Assembly: GCF_025869345.1 (NCBI RefSeq)
Contig: NZ_JAOZVW010000117.1
Span: forward strand, 35,855 to 99,854
Reading direction: 5' to 3'
Length of the DNA stretch: 64,000 bases
From: Sphingopyxis sp.
GTDB taxonomy: Bacteria > Pseudomonadota > Alphaproteobacteria > Sphingomonadales > Sphingomonadaceae
Part shown: piece by piece, positions 7,239-16,683 of the stretch
Position numbering within the stretch: position 1 is the first letter of the stretch
How the letters are laid out: each line of letters starts with the position of its first letter
Notes under the pieces: model-generated
The model's database searches: none
What the model saw: the letters and a program-made list of their open reading frames with translations, nothing else
Told to the model about the DNA's origin: nothing
Program-made: the position numbers and the translations under genes

Positions 7239-8942
7239 CTACATGCTGAAGCCCTGGTATCCTTCATGGAAGCGAAGTGCGATTTCGGGAGGCACCGAAA
7301 GATTGGCATGCCTGTCGGTTTTCACGCAGATGACCGCTGGAAGTTCGTCGCTTAGCGCGGACTTTAGGGCTGCCTCGAACGCGTGCGCTGTTTCGGCGAA
7401 ATAGCCGGCGCATCCCAGCCCCATCGCGACCTGGTCCCAGCGTATCGGCCCCATTTCGGTGCCGAACGTCTTGCCGTAGCGCGCCTCTTCATTAGGCACT
7501 TCCATCGACCAGGATCCTTCCGAGAAGACAATGGTGATAGTTTTTACGCGCTGCCGAACTGCGGATTGAAGTTCCATCAAATGGAAGCCCGCCGCCCCGT
7601 CGCCGGTGACGCAGATGACGTCGCGATCGGGATTGCCCAGCTTCGCGCCCACAGCACTGGGAATTCCGGTGCCCAGCATTCCCATTTCAAGAATGTTGAG
7701 ATAAGATCGGGCACGGGTAGGGGGCAGCCTGAAATGTGCCCAAAGGCTCGTGAATCCACCATCGGCCACATAGATGGCCTCGCGTCCAAATACGGAGCCA
7801 ATCTGGTCCATTACATGAGCGGGATGAAGTGCAGCCCCCTGGTAATCGCGCGTATCGACGAACTGCTGGTGACGCCAATCGACTTCGGCGCTTCGGTAGC
7901 GCTCGAGATCCTCAATCCCGCCGTCCCTTCCCGGGAGCGTCCCGAGTTCGAAGAGTAGATCCTCCAGAGCGATGCTGAGATCGGAAACGATTCCAAGTGA
8001 GAGGGGACGCGTTGCTCCCAAATTCCGGGGGTCGAGGTCGACATGGATCAGCTGCTGATCCGTTCCGTCGCCCCAATATTTGCTATAGGGTGTATCGATG
8101 TTTCCGAGCCGCGTTCCGAGCGCCAGCAATATGTCGGCTTCCTGCCGCGCCAAGTCCGCACCCGCGCCATATCCGTAAAGGTGATGCGGATGATCGTGGG
8201 GGAATGCCGACCGGCCGGCCAGCGTCGTAACGACGCCGCATCCCAGTTGCGCTGCAAGCTTCTCTACCAGCGGCCCGGCGTTGGCCCGATCGACGCCCGA
8301 CCCGACGAGGAGCAGCGGGCGCCTGGCCTCACGCAACATGGCCGCAGCTTGGGCGATCTGACGGCGGCCCGCTTGCGGTGCGGGGGCCCGATAGCTGTCG
8401 GGATCGGAAACTTCTACCGTGTCCTCGTCGCCCACAGCATACATCACAGACATCGGGATTTCCAACTGAACGGGTCCCGGCCTGCCGGCCCACATTTCCC
8501 GGAACGCCATATGGGTGATTTCGACAATCCGGTTCCAGGCGAAGATGGGTGCGCCCCATTTAACCGCGGGTCGAAAGAGGTCGATCTGGTCTTGTCCCTG
8601 AAAGGTTTTTGGCGTGCAGGGATAAACGACACCAAGTTGATGCTGGGACGTTATTGCGACGAAGGGAACCCCTTCGTGGCGTGCCGTCACGACTCCAGGC
8701 AGAAGGTTTGCCGTACCGGGACCCGGATTCGTGACAATCGCGGCGACCTGTCCGGTGGTCTTGTAAATGCCCTCGGCCATATAGGCTGCGGCGGCCTCGT
8801 GCCGCACCGGGACGAACAATATCCCATTGTCTTCGAGCGCAGCCAGGAGCGGATCCACCTCCGGCGACATGAGGCCGAAGACATACCGGACGCCTTCGAC
8901 GGCCAAACATCGTGCCAATAATTCTCCGCCCGTGAGGCGCAT
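7239..8942 (-). CDS. fumK: FumK, thiamine-diphosphate enzyme (acetolactate-synthase-like)
   Basis: A 567-aa ThDP enzyme of the acetolactate synthase/IlvB family. The N-terminal Pyr domain has the activating Glu in RHEAAAAYMAEG (E49). The PP domain has GDG at 447-449, but the usual Asn metal ligand 24 residues later is Ser474 (VFSEGSW). In the fum cluster it is thought to act after deamination, on the 2-keto product of hydrolysed fumonisin; this is not proven from sequence. I chose ATG 8942 over 9119 because the family N-terminus starts there and TGGAG precedes it. It ends the minus-strand fumI-J-K group. Confidence 0.85.
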   Translation of the reverse strand: MRLTGGELLARCLAVEGVRYVFGLMSPEVDPLLAALEDNGILFVPVRHEAAAAYMAEGIYKTTGQVAAIVTNPGPGTANLLPGVVTARHEGVPFVAITSQHQLGVVYPCTPKTFQGQDQIDLFRPAVKWGAPIFAWNRIVEITHMAFREMWAGRPGPVQLEIPMSVMYAVGDEDTVEVSDPDSYRAPAPQAGRRQIAQAAAMLREARRPLLLVGSGVDRANAGPLVEKLAAQLGCGVVTTLAGRSAFPHDHPHHLYGYGAGADLARQEADILLALGTRLGNIDTPYSKYWGDGTDQQLIHVDLDPRNLGATRPLSLGIVSDLSIALEDLLFELGTLPGRDGGIEDLERYRSAEVDWRHQQFVDTRDYQGAALHPAHVMDQIGSVFGREAIYVADGGFTSLWAHFRLPPTRARSYLNILEMGMLGTGIPSAVGAKLGNPDRDVICVTGDGAAGFHLMELQSAVRQRVKTITIVFSEGSWSMEVPNEEARYGKTFGTEMGPIRWDQVAMGLGCAGYFAETAHAFEAALKSALSDELPAVICVKTDRHANLSVPPEIALRFHEGYQGFSM

Positions 8943-9069
8943 GACGATCTCCAGTACGAAAGGTGAGTGCCCAGGTTCCGGCACATTCGCTGTGGTTAGT
9001 TGATGCGCTGATCGGCCAACCGACTGAGTGGAGTTGGATGGCCGCACCTTACCCTGTCGCGCATAACTC

Positions 9070-11904
9070 TCAGATCCGGAAACGGACCCCGACATTAAAA
9101 TAGCGGCCGACCGGATCATAGGCAGAGCTGGTCGGGCTGGAAAAACTGCTGGGGTCGTTCGTCGCTATTGGCGGATCTCGGTCGAACAAATTATTGACCG
9201 ATAGAAACAGCTGCTGCTTCTGGCCAAAAGCCGCGATGTCGAAGGTCAATGTCGCGTCGGTGTACCAAACCGCCGGAGCGTGGTTCAAATTCGTATCGAC
9301 GCCCTCCACATTGTCGGCATTGAACACCGATGCTGCGATGAAGCGCTGCTGCACGAGAAGCGCCCAATCGTCGGTCGAATATCGCGCCTGGAAGTTGGCC
9401 GACCATTTTGGCGTGTCCGGTTGTCCGAGCGAACGGATGGGCGCCGAGCCGGTCGCGATGCGATAGGCAGAGGTATGGTGCGTTGCCAGCGCACGAAGAC
9501 TGAACGTGCCGCCGCCGACGGGGCGTGAGTAATAGGCCTCGAAGTCAATTCCCGCCGCTTTCTGGACAGCCAGGTTGAGATTGGGACCCGTCACTGTGAT
9601 GGTGCCGTCCGGATTCTCCGTTATGAGGTCGCAGAAGAAGGTGTTTCCTGCATCGCACGCGTCGATTTCCTGCTGGGGAAGGAGGAAATCGATCGCGCCC
9701 TTCACCTTCACCACATAGCGATCGACCGAAAACTGAAACCCCGGCACGAAGGCGGGGCGTAGCACCGCGCCGAATGTAAGGACGTCCGCCTTTTCAGGGC
9801 GCAAATCCGCGTTGCCGGCGGTAAAGAACCGCGTCTGCACAGCCTGTCCGCCATAAATTGAATTGAGCGTCGCCTGACGGCCGGGGTCGAATAGCTCGAC
9901 AAGGCTTGGCCCGCGGATATCTCGCGAACGGGTCGCGCGGAACCTGAGGCCGTCGATCGGCTCATATTCTCCGCCCAGCTTCCAGGTTGTTACTCCACCG
10001 GACTGGCTGTAATCGGCATATCGGACGGCGCCGTTTAAGTTCAGCGAACGTCCCAGCGCGCTGTCCTTCAGAATCGGGACGCCGATTTCGACAAAACCTT
10101 CCTTGATGTCATAGCTTCCCGAGAAGGGAAGTGGGTTGTAGAGATTGAAGCCTCCAGGCCGACCTGCCTGCGCCGCCGGAGCCCCCCTGATTCCCGTGAT
10201 CGAGGTCGTCGCCTGCGATATCGCGTCGGTTTCCTGCCGGGCCTTCTCCTTGCGATATTCGATACCAGCGGCGACCGAGACCGGGCCCGCGCCGAACGAC
10301 AGGCTATCGCCGAGGTCGCCGGAAATCGTGAGTCCCGCCACATATTGCTCAAGCCTCAGCTGAGCGACGCCATCAGCGGTGACATAGTCGATGGCCGACG
10401 CGCTCGGCGAGCCTGTGCCGAAGAGATTGAGCGGCACGCAATCTTGGTCGAGGCCGGCCAGTGTTGAACGGCAGACGATATTGCCCGCGGGATCGCGGAC
10501 CGCATCGACGGCGGCGTAGAGATTGCGGTTGATGGTGAGATTGTTTTCACGAAGCTCGAGGTCCGTAAGGCCAAAGGAGGCCGAGCCATCGAGTTTCCAG
10601 CCATTGCCAATGTCTGCCCGGAAGCCGGCAGCGCCGCGGTAGACCTTTGCGAAATTCTCGATTTCGACCAAGGGAAAGTCGCTTGAGAAGCGACCGACAA
10701 CGATCGAAGCCTGGGCATTTCTGTCCATGAGCGTCGCGAGTGGAGCCGGAAGGAAGGCGTTATCACGGAAGATCCGGAAATTATTCGAGCCACCGACATG
10801 CGATATTACGAATGCACCCAGGTTGGTGTGGGAATAAGCATAGGTGCCCTCCGCATACACCTGCACAGTGTCGGACACATCATATGCGGCGCGTAGGAAC
10901 GCGTTGTAGCGAAGCTGATCCGGGGCGAAGCCGATATTCACGCGCGGTCCATCGCCGCCGCTCTGGAACGACGAGCTCGTAAAATTCCCGTAGTCGAAGG
11001 TCCCTAGGACTCCTCCGGGCAAAAACGCGATGCCTTTCAGAGGGCCGGACGTGACAAGTCCGCCGTAGGATCCGCGAGAACTGCGAATATCGGGCACGAC
11101 CGTGACGCCTGTCGTAGCGCCGGGCACGGGATATTGGCCGGCGGCGATGTCGAACCAGCGGCGACCCGTTGCTTCATCGGCCCGGATTCCGTCCTGTCGA
11201 AAATATTCGAAGCTGCCGAGCAAGTGCAACCGGTCGTCGGCAAACGAAGTGCCGAAGGCGATCGAACCGCCGTAGGACGGGAGGTCGCCGCGGGTTGAAA
11301 CACCCGACTGGAGCTCGGCCCTGATGCCTTCCAGATCTTCGTCGAGCACGAAGTTGATGACGCCCGAAACGGCATCGGAACCGTAGGCGGCCGAGGCGCC
11401 GCCCGTCACGACATCGACGCGCTTGACCAACGCCTGCGGCAGCACGTTGATATCGACCGAGCCTGTGAAATTGGTCGCGACGAAGCGGTTGCCGTTCAGC
11501 AGGACGAGGTTCCGGTTTGACCCGAGGCCGCGCATGTTGAGCAGGTTCTGACCGCTGTTCCCCGTTCCGGGTGTCGTGCCAGGGTTGGAGGTCTTCAAGC
11601 TGTCGTTGAACACGGGCAGCTGGTTGAGTGCGTCGGCAAGGTTGGTCGGAGATGCCTCCTTCAACTGCTCGCTGGATACGGCTGTAACCGGCGTCGGCGA
11701 ATTGAAGCCGTTCTGGAGGCGGCTGCCGGTCACGACGATTTCGCTCGTTCCCCGGTCCGTGTCCGCTTCGTCCGGCTGACCTATCGATGCGGGATCGCTA
11801 TCCTGAGCACTGGCAGAGACGGGAAATGCGAGGGTGCCGAGCGCTACTGCGCCGAGCAAACTATTTGCCTTGCCGGGCTTTTCGATTCTGAACTTCCGAT
11901 ACAT
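9070..11904 (-). CDS. fumJ: FumJ, TonB-dependent outer-membrane receptor
   Basis: A 944-aa receptor with a signal peptide cut after about residue 34 (FPVSASAQ), a plug domain from ~55 (SEIVVTGSR; NMRGLGSNRNLVLLNG) and a C-terminal 22-strand beta-barrel ending in the aromatic-rich FNVGVRFRI. A strong GGGAGGGA precedes the ATG. Within the fum cluster it is the likely importer of fumonisin across the outer membrane. It lies between fumI and fumK on the same strand, with a 281-bp gap upstream (11,905-12,185) that may carry its own promoter. Confidence 0.9.
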   Translation of the reverse strand: MYRKFRIEKPGKANSLLGAVALGTLAFPVSASAQDSDPASIGQPDEADTDRGTSEIVVTGSRLQNGFNSPTPVTAVSSEQLKEASPTNLADALNQLPVFNDSLKTSNPGTTPGTGNSGQNLLNMRGLGSNRNLVLLNGNRFVATNFTGSVDINVLPQALVKRVDVVTGGASAAYGSDAVSGVINFVLDEDLEGIRAELQSGVSTRGDLPSYGGSIAFGTSFADDRLHLLGSFEYFRQDGIRADEATGRRWFDIAAGQYPVPGATTGVTVVPDIRSSRGSYGGLVTSGPLKGIAFLPGGVLGTFDYGNFTSSSFQSGGDGPRVNIGFAPDQLRYNAFLRAAYDVSDTVQVYAEGTYAYSHTNLGAFVISHVGGSNNFRIFRDNAFLPAPLATLMDRNAQASIVVGRFSSDFPLVEIENFAKVYRGAAGFRADIGNGWKLDGSASFGLTDLELRENNLTINRNLYAAVDAVRDPAGNIVCRSTLAGLDQDCVPLNLFGTGSPSASAIDYVTADGVAQLRLEQYVAGLTISGDLGDSLSFGAGPVSVAAGIEYRKEKARQETDAISQATTSITGIRGAPAAQAGRPGGFNLYNPLPFSGSYDIKEGFVEIGVPILKDSALGRSLNLNGAVRYADYSQSGGVTTWKLGGEYEPIDGLRFRATRSRDIRGPSLVELFDPGRQATLNSIYGGQAVQTRFFTAGNADLRPEKADVLTFGAVLRPAFVPGFQFSVDRYVVKVKGAIDFLLPQQEIDACDAGNTFFCDLITENPDGTITVTGPNLNLAVQKAAGIDFEAYYSRPVGGGTFSLRALATHHTSAYRIATGSAPIRSLGQPDTPKWSANFQARYSTDDWALLVQQRFIAASVFNADNVEGVDTNLNHAPAVWYTDATLTFDIAAFGQKQQLFLSVNNLFDRDPPIATNDPSSFSSPTSSAYDPVGRYFNVGVRFRI

Positions 11905-12185
11905 CTGCAGTCCCTCCCGAATTGATAGGGACTCCGTTTGAGTCCCCTTGTTTCTTGACGCCGCCGTCGCCCACCACGGTCCGGTCGGAGGCTAAGCGTC
12001 GGGCCTAAGGACCCGCAATTTGAACATCAAATGCAATGATCGGAGGCTTCATTGCACTTCGCGCATAGACCGGCGCGGTAGCTGAAAGTGCCAATAATCA
12101 GGGATTTTGCTGAACAGTTGCGGCATGACGTCCGGCATCGGCCACGCGGTTGGCGGCATCGACGTGGCTTTCGCGTCGCCGCCCC

Positions 12186-13454
12186 TCAAGCACCGGCGAG
12201 TTGCATTAAAATGGGATGAGGCTGGAGAGACGCAAAATCTCTGAGGACCGCGCTGAACGCGCGATCCGTCGCCTCGAGGGTCTCCGTTACATCGTCAACT
12301 GTATGGGCCGCAGAGAGAAACATATTGTGATAGGGATGAACATAGACGCCGCCCTTCAGGCACGCCGCGGCCCACGCATAGCCGATCCGAAAATCGGGAT
12401 CGTCCGCAAAGAATATCTGCGGCATCTGCGCCGGGCCCGTCTGCTTCAACTCAAGACCATGGCGCTGAGACTGTGCCTCCAGGCCTGCCCGCAGGGCGGC
12501 GCCGCTGGCGATCAGCGTTTCGAGATAAGGCGTCTCTCGAATGATCCTGAGGGTTTCGATCGCGGCCGCCATCGGTACCGCAGAGAACCAGAAGGAGCCG
12601 GTCACAAATATATCCCGCGCCGCATCGCGCGCCTTGTTCGAGCCCAGCAGGGCGGAGATCGGATAGCCATTCGCAAAGCATTTTCCCCAGCAACTGAGAT
12701 CGGGTTCGATACCCAAATGCGTCCAGCTGCAATCGCGCGCCACCCGGAAACCTGCGCGCACATCGTCAACGACCAGAAGCGCACCGGTCTCGTCACAACA
12801 TTTTCGAGCGGTGCGCGCGAACTCAAGCTGGGCGAGGGCCTGGTCCTCAAATACTTCGTGTCGGAAAGGTGTGGCAAAGACAGCCGCAATATCGCCATCG
12901 TGCGCCTTGAACGCGTCCGATAAGCTTTGGGCGTCGTTATAGGTATAATATGCGACATGCACGCGATCGGAAGCGAGAATCCCGGCAGTATGCGGAGTGT
13001 TCCACGGGGAAGCGCCATGATAGGCGCCTTTGGCGCATAATATGGTTTTGCGCCCCGTATGGGCACGCGCGAGAACCATCGCCGTTGAGGTGGCATCGCT
13101 GCCATTTTTGCAGAACATCGCCCAATCCGCATGACGGACCATGCCCACAAAGGCTTCGGCGAGGTTGACCATGATCTCCGAAGGACCGGTCATGGTGTCG
13201 CCGAGAAGTCGCTGCGCATCAGCCGCGGCTTCGATTTCGGATTGCCGGTAACCGAGCAAATTTGGCCCATACGCGCACATATAGTCGATATAGGGCTGCT
13301 CGTCGGCGTCCCAAATTCGTGCCCCCAGCGCGCGCCTGAAGAACTGGGGGAATTCTGGCGGCAGCAACCGTGTCGACTCGTGGCCGTACATCCCGCCCGG
13401 AATGACCCGTTCGGCGCGTTCTCTGAGATCTTTCTGCCTTGTTCCGTTCGCCAT
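12186..13454 (-). CDS. fumI: FumI, class III PLP aminotransferase
   Basis: 422 aa, the length I recall for FumI, which deaminates hydrolysed fumonisin B1 to the 2-keto compound with pyruvate as amino acceptor. The fold is glutamate-1-semialdehyde-aminotransferase-like. The PLP lysine is K258 in SCWGKCFANGYP, the cofactor-binding Asp is in LVVDDVRAGFR (~230), and the phosphate-binding KNGSDATS is at ~116. I chose ATG 13454 because AGAGGTG lies upstream and the residues before it look non-coding. It is transcribed divergently from fumA. Confidence 0.93.
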   Translation of the reverse strand: MANGTRQKDLRERAERVIPGGMYGHESTRLLPPEFPQFFRRALGARIWDADEQPYIDYMCAYGPNLLGYRQSEIEAAADAQRLLGDTMTGPSEIMVNLAEAFVGMVRHADWAMFCKNGSDATSTAMVLARAHTGRKTILCAKGAYHGASPWNTPHTAGILASDRVHVAYYTYNDAQSLSDAFKAHDGDIAAVFATPFRHEVFEDQALAQLEFARTARKCCDETGALLVVDDVRAGFRVARDCSWTHLGIEPDLSCWGKCFANGYPISALLGSNKARDAARDIFVTGSFWFSAVPMAAAIETLRIIRETPYLETLIASGAALRAGLEAQSQRHGLELKQTGPAQMPQIFFADDPDFRIGYAWAAACLKGGVYVHPYHNMFLSAAHTVDDVTETLEATDRAFSAVLRDFASLQPHPILMQLAGA

Positions 13455-13539
13455 AATGCACCTCTCGCGATAAATAATGGGTAAAAATCCACGAAATTCA
13501 ACGATTCGTGATCTGAAAGAGATATATCTTGTAATATAC

Positions 13540-13553
13540 TGTATAATTATACA
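13540..13553. promoter_or_regulatory. Perfect 14-bp palindrome in the fumI-fumA divergent promoter
   Basis: TGTATAATTATACA is a perfect palindrome in an AT-rich island between the divergent fumI (starts 13454) and fumA (starts 13605). It is a natural operator candidate for FumB (TetR family). With its T-N-A spacing it could also be a LysR box for FumC. It may overlap the promoter elements of fumA or fumI. Binding is inferred. Confidence 0.5.
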
Positions 13554-13604
13554 CAATGCGCAATCGGACGACGGGATAGCGGGGCAGGGAGGACGGGGAA
13601 ATCT

Positions 13605-14786
13605 ATGCGGAACGTCAGCGACAAGGCGCCGCCCCACGAGGCGCTCACCGTAGTCGTCGCGGCAATGATCGTTGGCACGGCCGCCTTGATGGTGCTTGGA
13701 ATACAGCCCATCCTTCTCGGCGCCCTTGTAGAGGAGGGGCGTATTCCCGCCGAGGGGTTGGGATCGGCGGCAACGGTGGAAATACTGGCGATCGCGGCGG
13801 GAACATGCATCGGACCCGTTCTTATGAAGACGGGATATCTGCGGGCGAAATGCGCGGCACTCTGCTTAATGCTCGCCGCAATCAACTTCGGATTGACGTT
13901 GCCGGGTTTCGATTTGCCCATCGTGGCTTGCCGAGCGGCAGCGGGAGCCCTGGAAGGTCTTTCGCTCAGCGCGGCGATCCTGATCATGACTCATAATCGG
14001 CGGCCGGACCGGCTGAGCGGAATATTTCTGGGCGCGCAGACGATACCGCAGGTAATATCTGCTTATTTGCTCCCGACGGAGATTATTCCGCGCTGGGGGA
14101 GCGCAGGCGGCTTCACGATCCTGGGCATTCTCGCGGCGATCGCCGCGATCGCGGCTCTGTGCCTCGTCGATCGCGTTGAGCTCGATCCGACGACCGTTAA
14201 CGACGACTTGCAGTGGTCACCCGCGGCGATCGTCATTTCGATGGCGGCATTCGTTCAATTCTCGGGGGTCGGTGCCGCATGGAGCTATCTGGAGCGACTG
14301 GCTGCGCAGCACGGATTTTCGGGAGAAACGATCGGTATCGCCATTTCCGGGAGTTTGCTTTGCCAGGTAGGCGGGGCTTGGCTGGCCGCTTGGATCGGTG
14401 GGCGGGTCGGATATCGCTTCGCCTTAATCGCGGGGAGCCTGCTTCAGGCGGGCAACGTGATCGCATTGGCGGTGGCCGATCAGCCAAGCTGGTTTATTTC
14501 CGCTTCCTGTGCTTTCGGCCTGTTCTGGTTGGCGATGCAGCCCTTCCAAATCCGCTTCGCGATCGCGATAGATAACAGCCGGCAGCTTGCTGTACTGCTG
14601 ACGCCGATCGCCCTCGTCGGGTTGAGCGCGGGGCCCTTGTTGCTCTCTCGCTTTGCCGGGGCGACCGACTTGCGCTGGATCTTTGTGGGGAGTTCGACCT
14701 TGTTGCTGGCCAGCGCGCTTCTGTATCTTTGCGCTTCCCTGTTTCAACCGCGCGGAAAGGTGATCGCTGAAACGGTGGACGTATGA
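13605..14786 (+). CDS. fumA: FumA, major-facilitator permease
   Basis: 393 aa with about 12 hydrophobic helices and short loops, as in MFS transporters. It is the first gene of the plus-strand fum operon and is preceded by GGGAGGA. It is expected to move fumonisin or an intermediate across the inner membrane; substrate and direction cannot be read from the sequence. A short gap (22 bp) to fumB suggests co-transcription. Confidence 0.85.
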   Translation: MRNVSDKAPPHEALTVVVAAMIVGTAALMVLGIQPILLGALVEEGRIPAEGLGSAATVEILAIAAGTCIGPVLMKTGYLRAKCAALCLMLAAINFGLTLPGFDLPIVACRAAAGALEGLSLSAAILIMTHNRRPDRLSGIFLGAQTIPQVISAYLLPTEIIPRWGSAGGFTILGILAAIAAIAALCLVDRVELDPTTVNDDLQWSPAAIVISMAAFVQFSGVGAAWSYLERLAAQHGFSGETIGIAISGSLLCQVGGAWLAAWIGGRVGYRFALIAGSLLQAGNVIALAVADQPSWFISASCAFGLFWLAMQPFQIRFAIAIDNSRQLAVLLTPIALVGLSAGPLLLSRFAGATDLRWIFVGSSTLLLASALLYLCASLFQPRGKVIAETVDV

Positions 14787-14808
14787 AAAAGACGGATCGG
14801 GGTTCGCG

Positions 14809-15522
14809 ATGACATCGCAGGTCAAGCTTCGTAGCGCGGCAAAGCGGCCGCGCAGTCCTAAAAGCGAGCGAGGTCTTGCTCGTTACGAGTCCTTGCTTGA
14901 TGCGACCGACAGGCTGTTGGTCGATCTAGACCCCGATCAGGTCGGTCTCTATCAGATTGCAGAGGAAGCGGGTGCCTCACCGTCGTCCGTCTATCATTTC
15001 TTTCCGACCAAGGAAGTGGCTCATCTCGCTCTGATGCGCCGCTATCTGGAGGGGCTCCGGAATCTCGACGCGATGGAAGTCGACATCGGCCAGCTCGAAA
15101 GCTGGCAGGACCTGATGAAGTTGGATCAGATCAGGGCGCGAGACTATTATAATAGCCACCCGCCCGCCCTCAAGCTTCTGTTCGGCGGATATGGCGGGGT
15201 CGAGGCCAGAAAGCTTGACGAGCGATACTCCGAGGAAATCGTGAGCTCCATGTATGGCAGATACAACGGCATTTTCCATATGCCGCAAATGGAGAATGAG
15301 GCTCTCATGTTCACGATCTGCTTCGCAATTCTCGACGCGGTATGGGCCGTCTCCTTTCGCCGGTTCGGTGAAATTACGTCGGATTTTCTTCGGGAGGGGC
15401 AAGCGGCTTGCATTGCCTATTGCCGACACTATCTGCCCGAGCGAACGCCACAGCGTGAATCCGTTCAACGATATGCAGGAATGTCCGTTGCGTTGAGTTC
15501 GGTTCTGAGTTCGGTCGGTTAG
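14809..15522 (+). CDS. fumB: FumB, TetR-family regulator
   Basis: 237 aa. An N-terminal HTH is visible (VGLYQIAEEAGASPSSVYHF followed by FPTKEVAHLALMRR), the TetR signature. The C-terminal ligand domain is not assignable. TetR proteins usually repress neighbouring genes and release on ligand binding, so it may control fumA/fumI through the palindrome at 13,540. Confidence 0.88.
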   Translation: MTSQVKLRSAAKRPRSPKSERGLARYESLLDATDRLLVDLDPDQVGLYQIAEEAGASPSSVYHFFPTKEVAHLALMRRYLEGLRNLDAMEVDIGQLESWQDLMKLDQIRARDYYNSHPPALKLLFGGYGGVEARKLDERYSEEIVSSMYGRYNGIFHMPQMENEALMFTICFAILDAVWAVSFRRFGEITSDFLREGQAACIAYCRHYLPERTPQRESVQRYAGMSVALSSVLSSVG

Positions 15523-15621
15523 GAGGCCCCGCGATAAACCAACGCTCTTCTGTCGAAGGGATGTCGCCTGGTTCGACCAGGCCCTGCGAAGTCAGCCGCA
15601 ATCAACGAGGCAGATGTCAAC

Positions 15622-16566
15622 GTGGCCAGCAAGTTCAACTGTGAGTTACTCGATCTGCGATCATTTGTTGCGGTGTATGAAACGCGAAGTTTTAGCCACG
15701 CCGCGCGGCTTCTGAATCAATCGCAGCCCGCGCTCAGCCGGAGAATCCAGCGCCTCGAGAGTCTCGTGGGCGGTCCGTTGTTCGAGCGGACCAGTCGGTC
15801 GCTTGCCGAAACGGCGCTCGGCAAAGAGTTGCTCCCGGTCGCCCACCGAGCGTTGGAACTTGTCGATACGTCGCTGTTTGCGTCGCCCAATGTCCGGGAG
15901 TTCCGCTGGACAGACATCACGATTGCCTGTGTACAGACCGCCGCCTTCCATGTTCTCCCGCGAGCTGCGCGCTTGTACATGGATCAAAATCCGAGGGTCC
16001 GACTCCGCATCCTTGACGTGCCGGCGGTCGAGGCTGCGGACCTGGTTGCGAGCGGCGAGGCGGAGTTCGGCATCAGCATCGAGAGCCTGTTGCCATCAAG
16101 CCTGCGGTTCGATGCGCTCCACGAGGACCCGTTCGGCCTGGCATGCCACCGAAGCCATCCGCTGGCGTCGCTCGAGATCCTTGAATGGACGCAATTGAAA
16201 GGTGAAAGCCTGATCGCCGTTCACCGTGCGAGCCGGAACCGCACGTTGCTCGATGCCGAACTCGCGCGCAACAATATCGCGCTGGAATGGCGGTATGAGG
16301 TCGCGCATCTGACGACGGCGCTTGGATTGATCGATGCGCAATTGGGTGTCGCTGTTATGCCCCGCATGGTTATGCCCCGCTCGGGTCGGTCGGAGGTCGT
16401 CTGGCGCCCCGTCGTCGCGCCGGTCGTCCAACGCACGATCGGCATCGTTCAGCGCCGCACCGGCTCGATGCACCCTGCCGCACAGCAATTGCTTGCGCGG
16501 CTCCGCGCGGCCTGGTCGTCCGCCAATCTGGGCGACATCGCGTCTCGCGAAGATGGGGCATCGTGA
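15622..16566 (+). CDS. fumC: FumC, LysR-family regulator
   Basis: 314 aa with a LysR winged HTH at the N-terminus (LRSFVAVYETRSFSHAARLL, then NQSQPALSRRIQRLE) and a substrate-binding-protein-like effector domain (~95-300). The start is GTG 15622; an upstream in-frame alternative is not evident. It lies between fumB and fumD, so it is probably the activator of the fum genes in response to a pathway compound. Confidence 0.88.
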   Translation: MASKFNCELLDLRSFVAVYETRSFSHAARLLNQSQPALSRRIQRLESLVGGPLFERTSRSLAETALGKELLPVAHRALELVDTSLFASPNVREFRWTDITIACVQTAAFHVLPRAARLYMDQNPRVRLRILDVPAVEAADLVASGEAEFGISIESLLPSSLRFDALHEDPFGLACHRSHPLASLEILEWTQLKGESLIAVHRASRNRTLLDAELARNNIALEWRYEVAHLTTALGLIDAQLGVAVMPRMVMPRSGRSEVVWRPVVAPVVQRTIGIVQRRTGSMHPAAQQLLARLRAAWSSANLGDIASREDGAS

Positions 16567-16683
16567 CACGCGTTCTATGCGCCTGCAGCATCGATGCTCA
16601 CGATCATTGCATTTGCTGAGAGACGAACGCGAAGATACCGCTGGGTCACAGGATATCAGTCCATCGAGGCGGGAGAGAAATGT

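Noticed and set aside
12216..12923. Plus-strand 235-aa frame over fumI
   Set aside because: Antisense to FumI, whose PLP-lysine and length are unambiguous.
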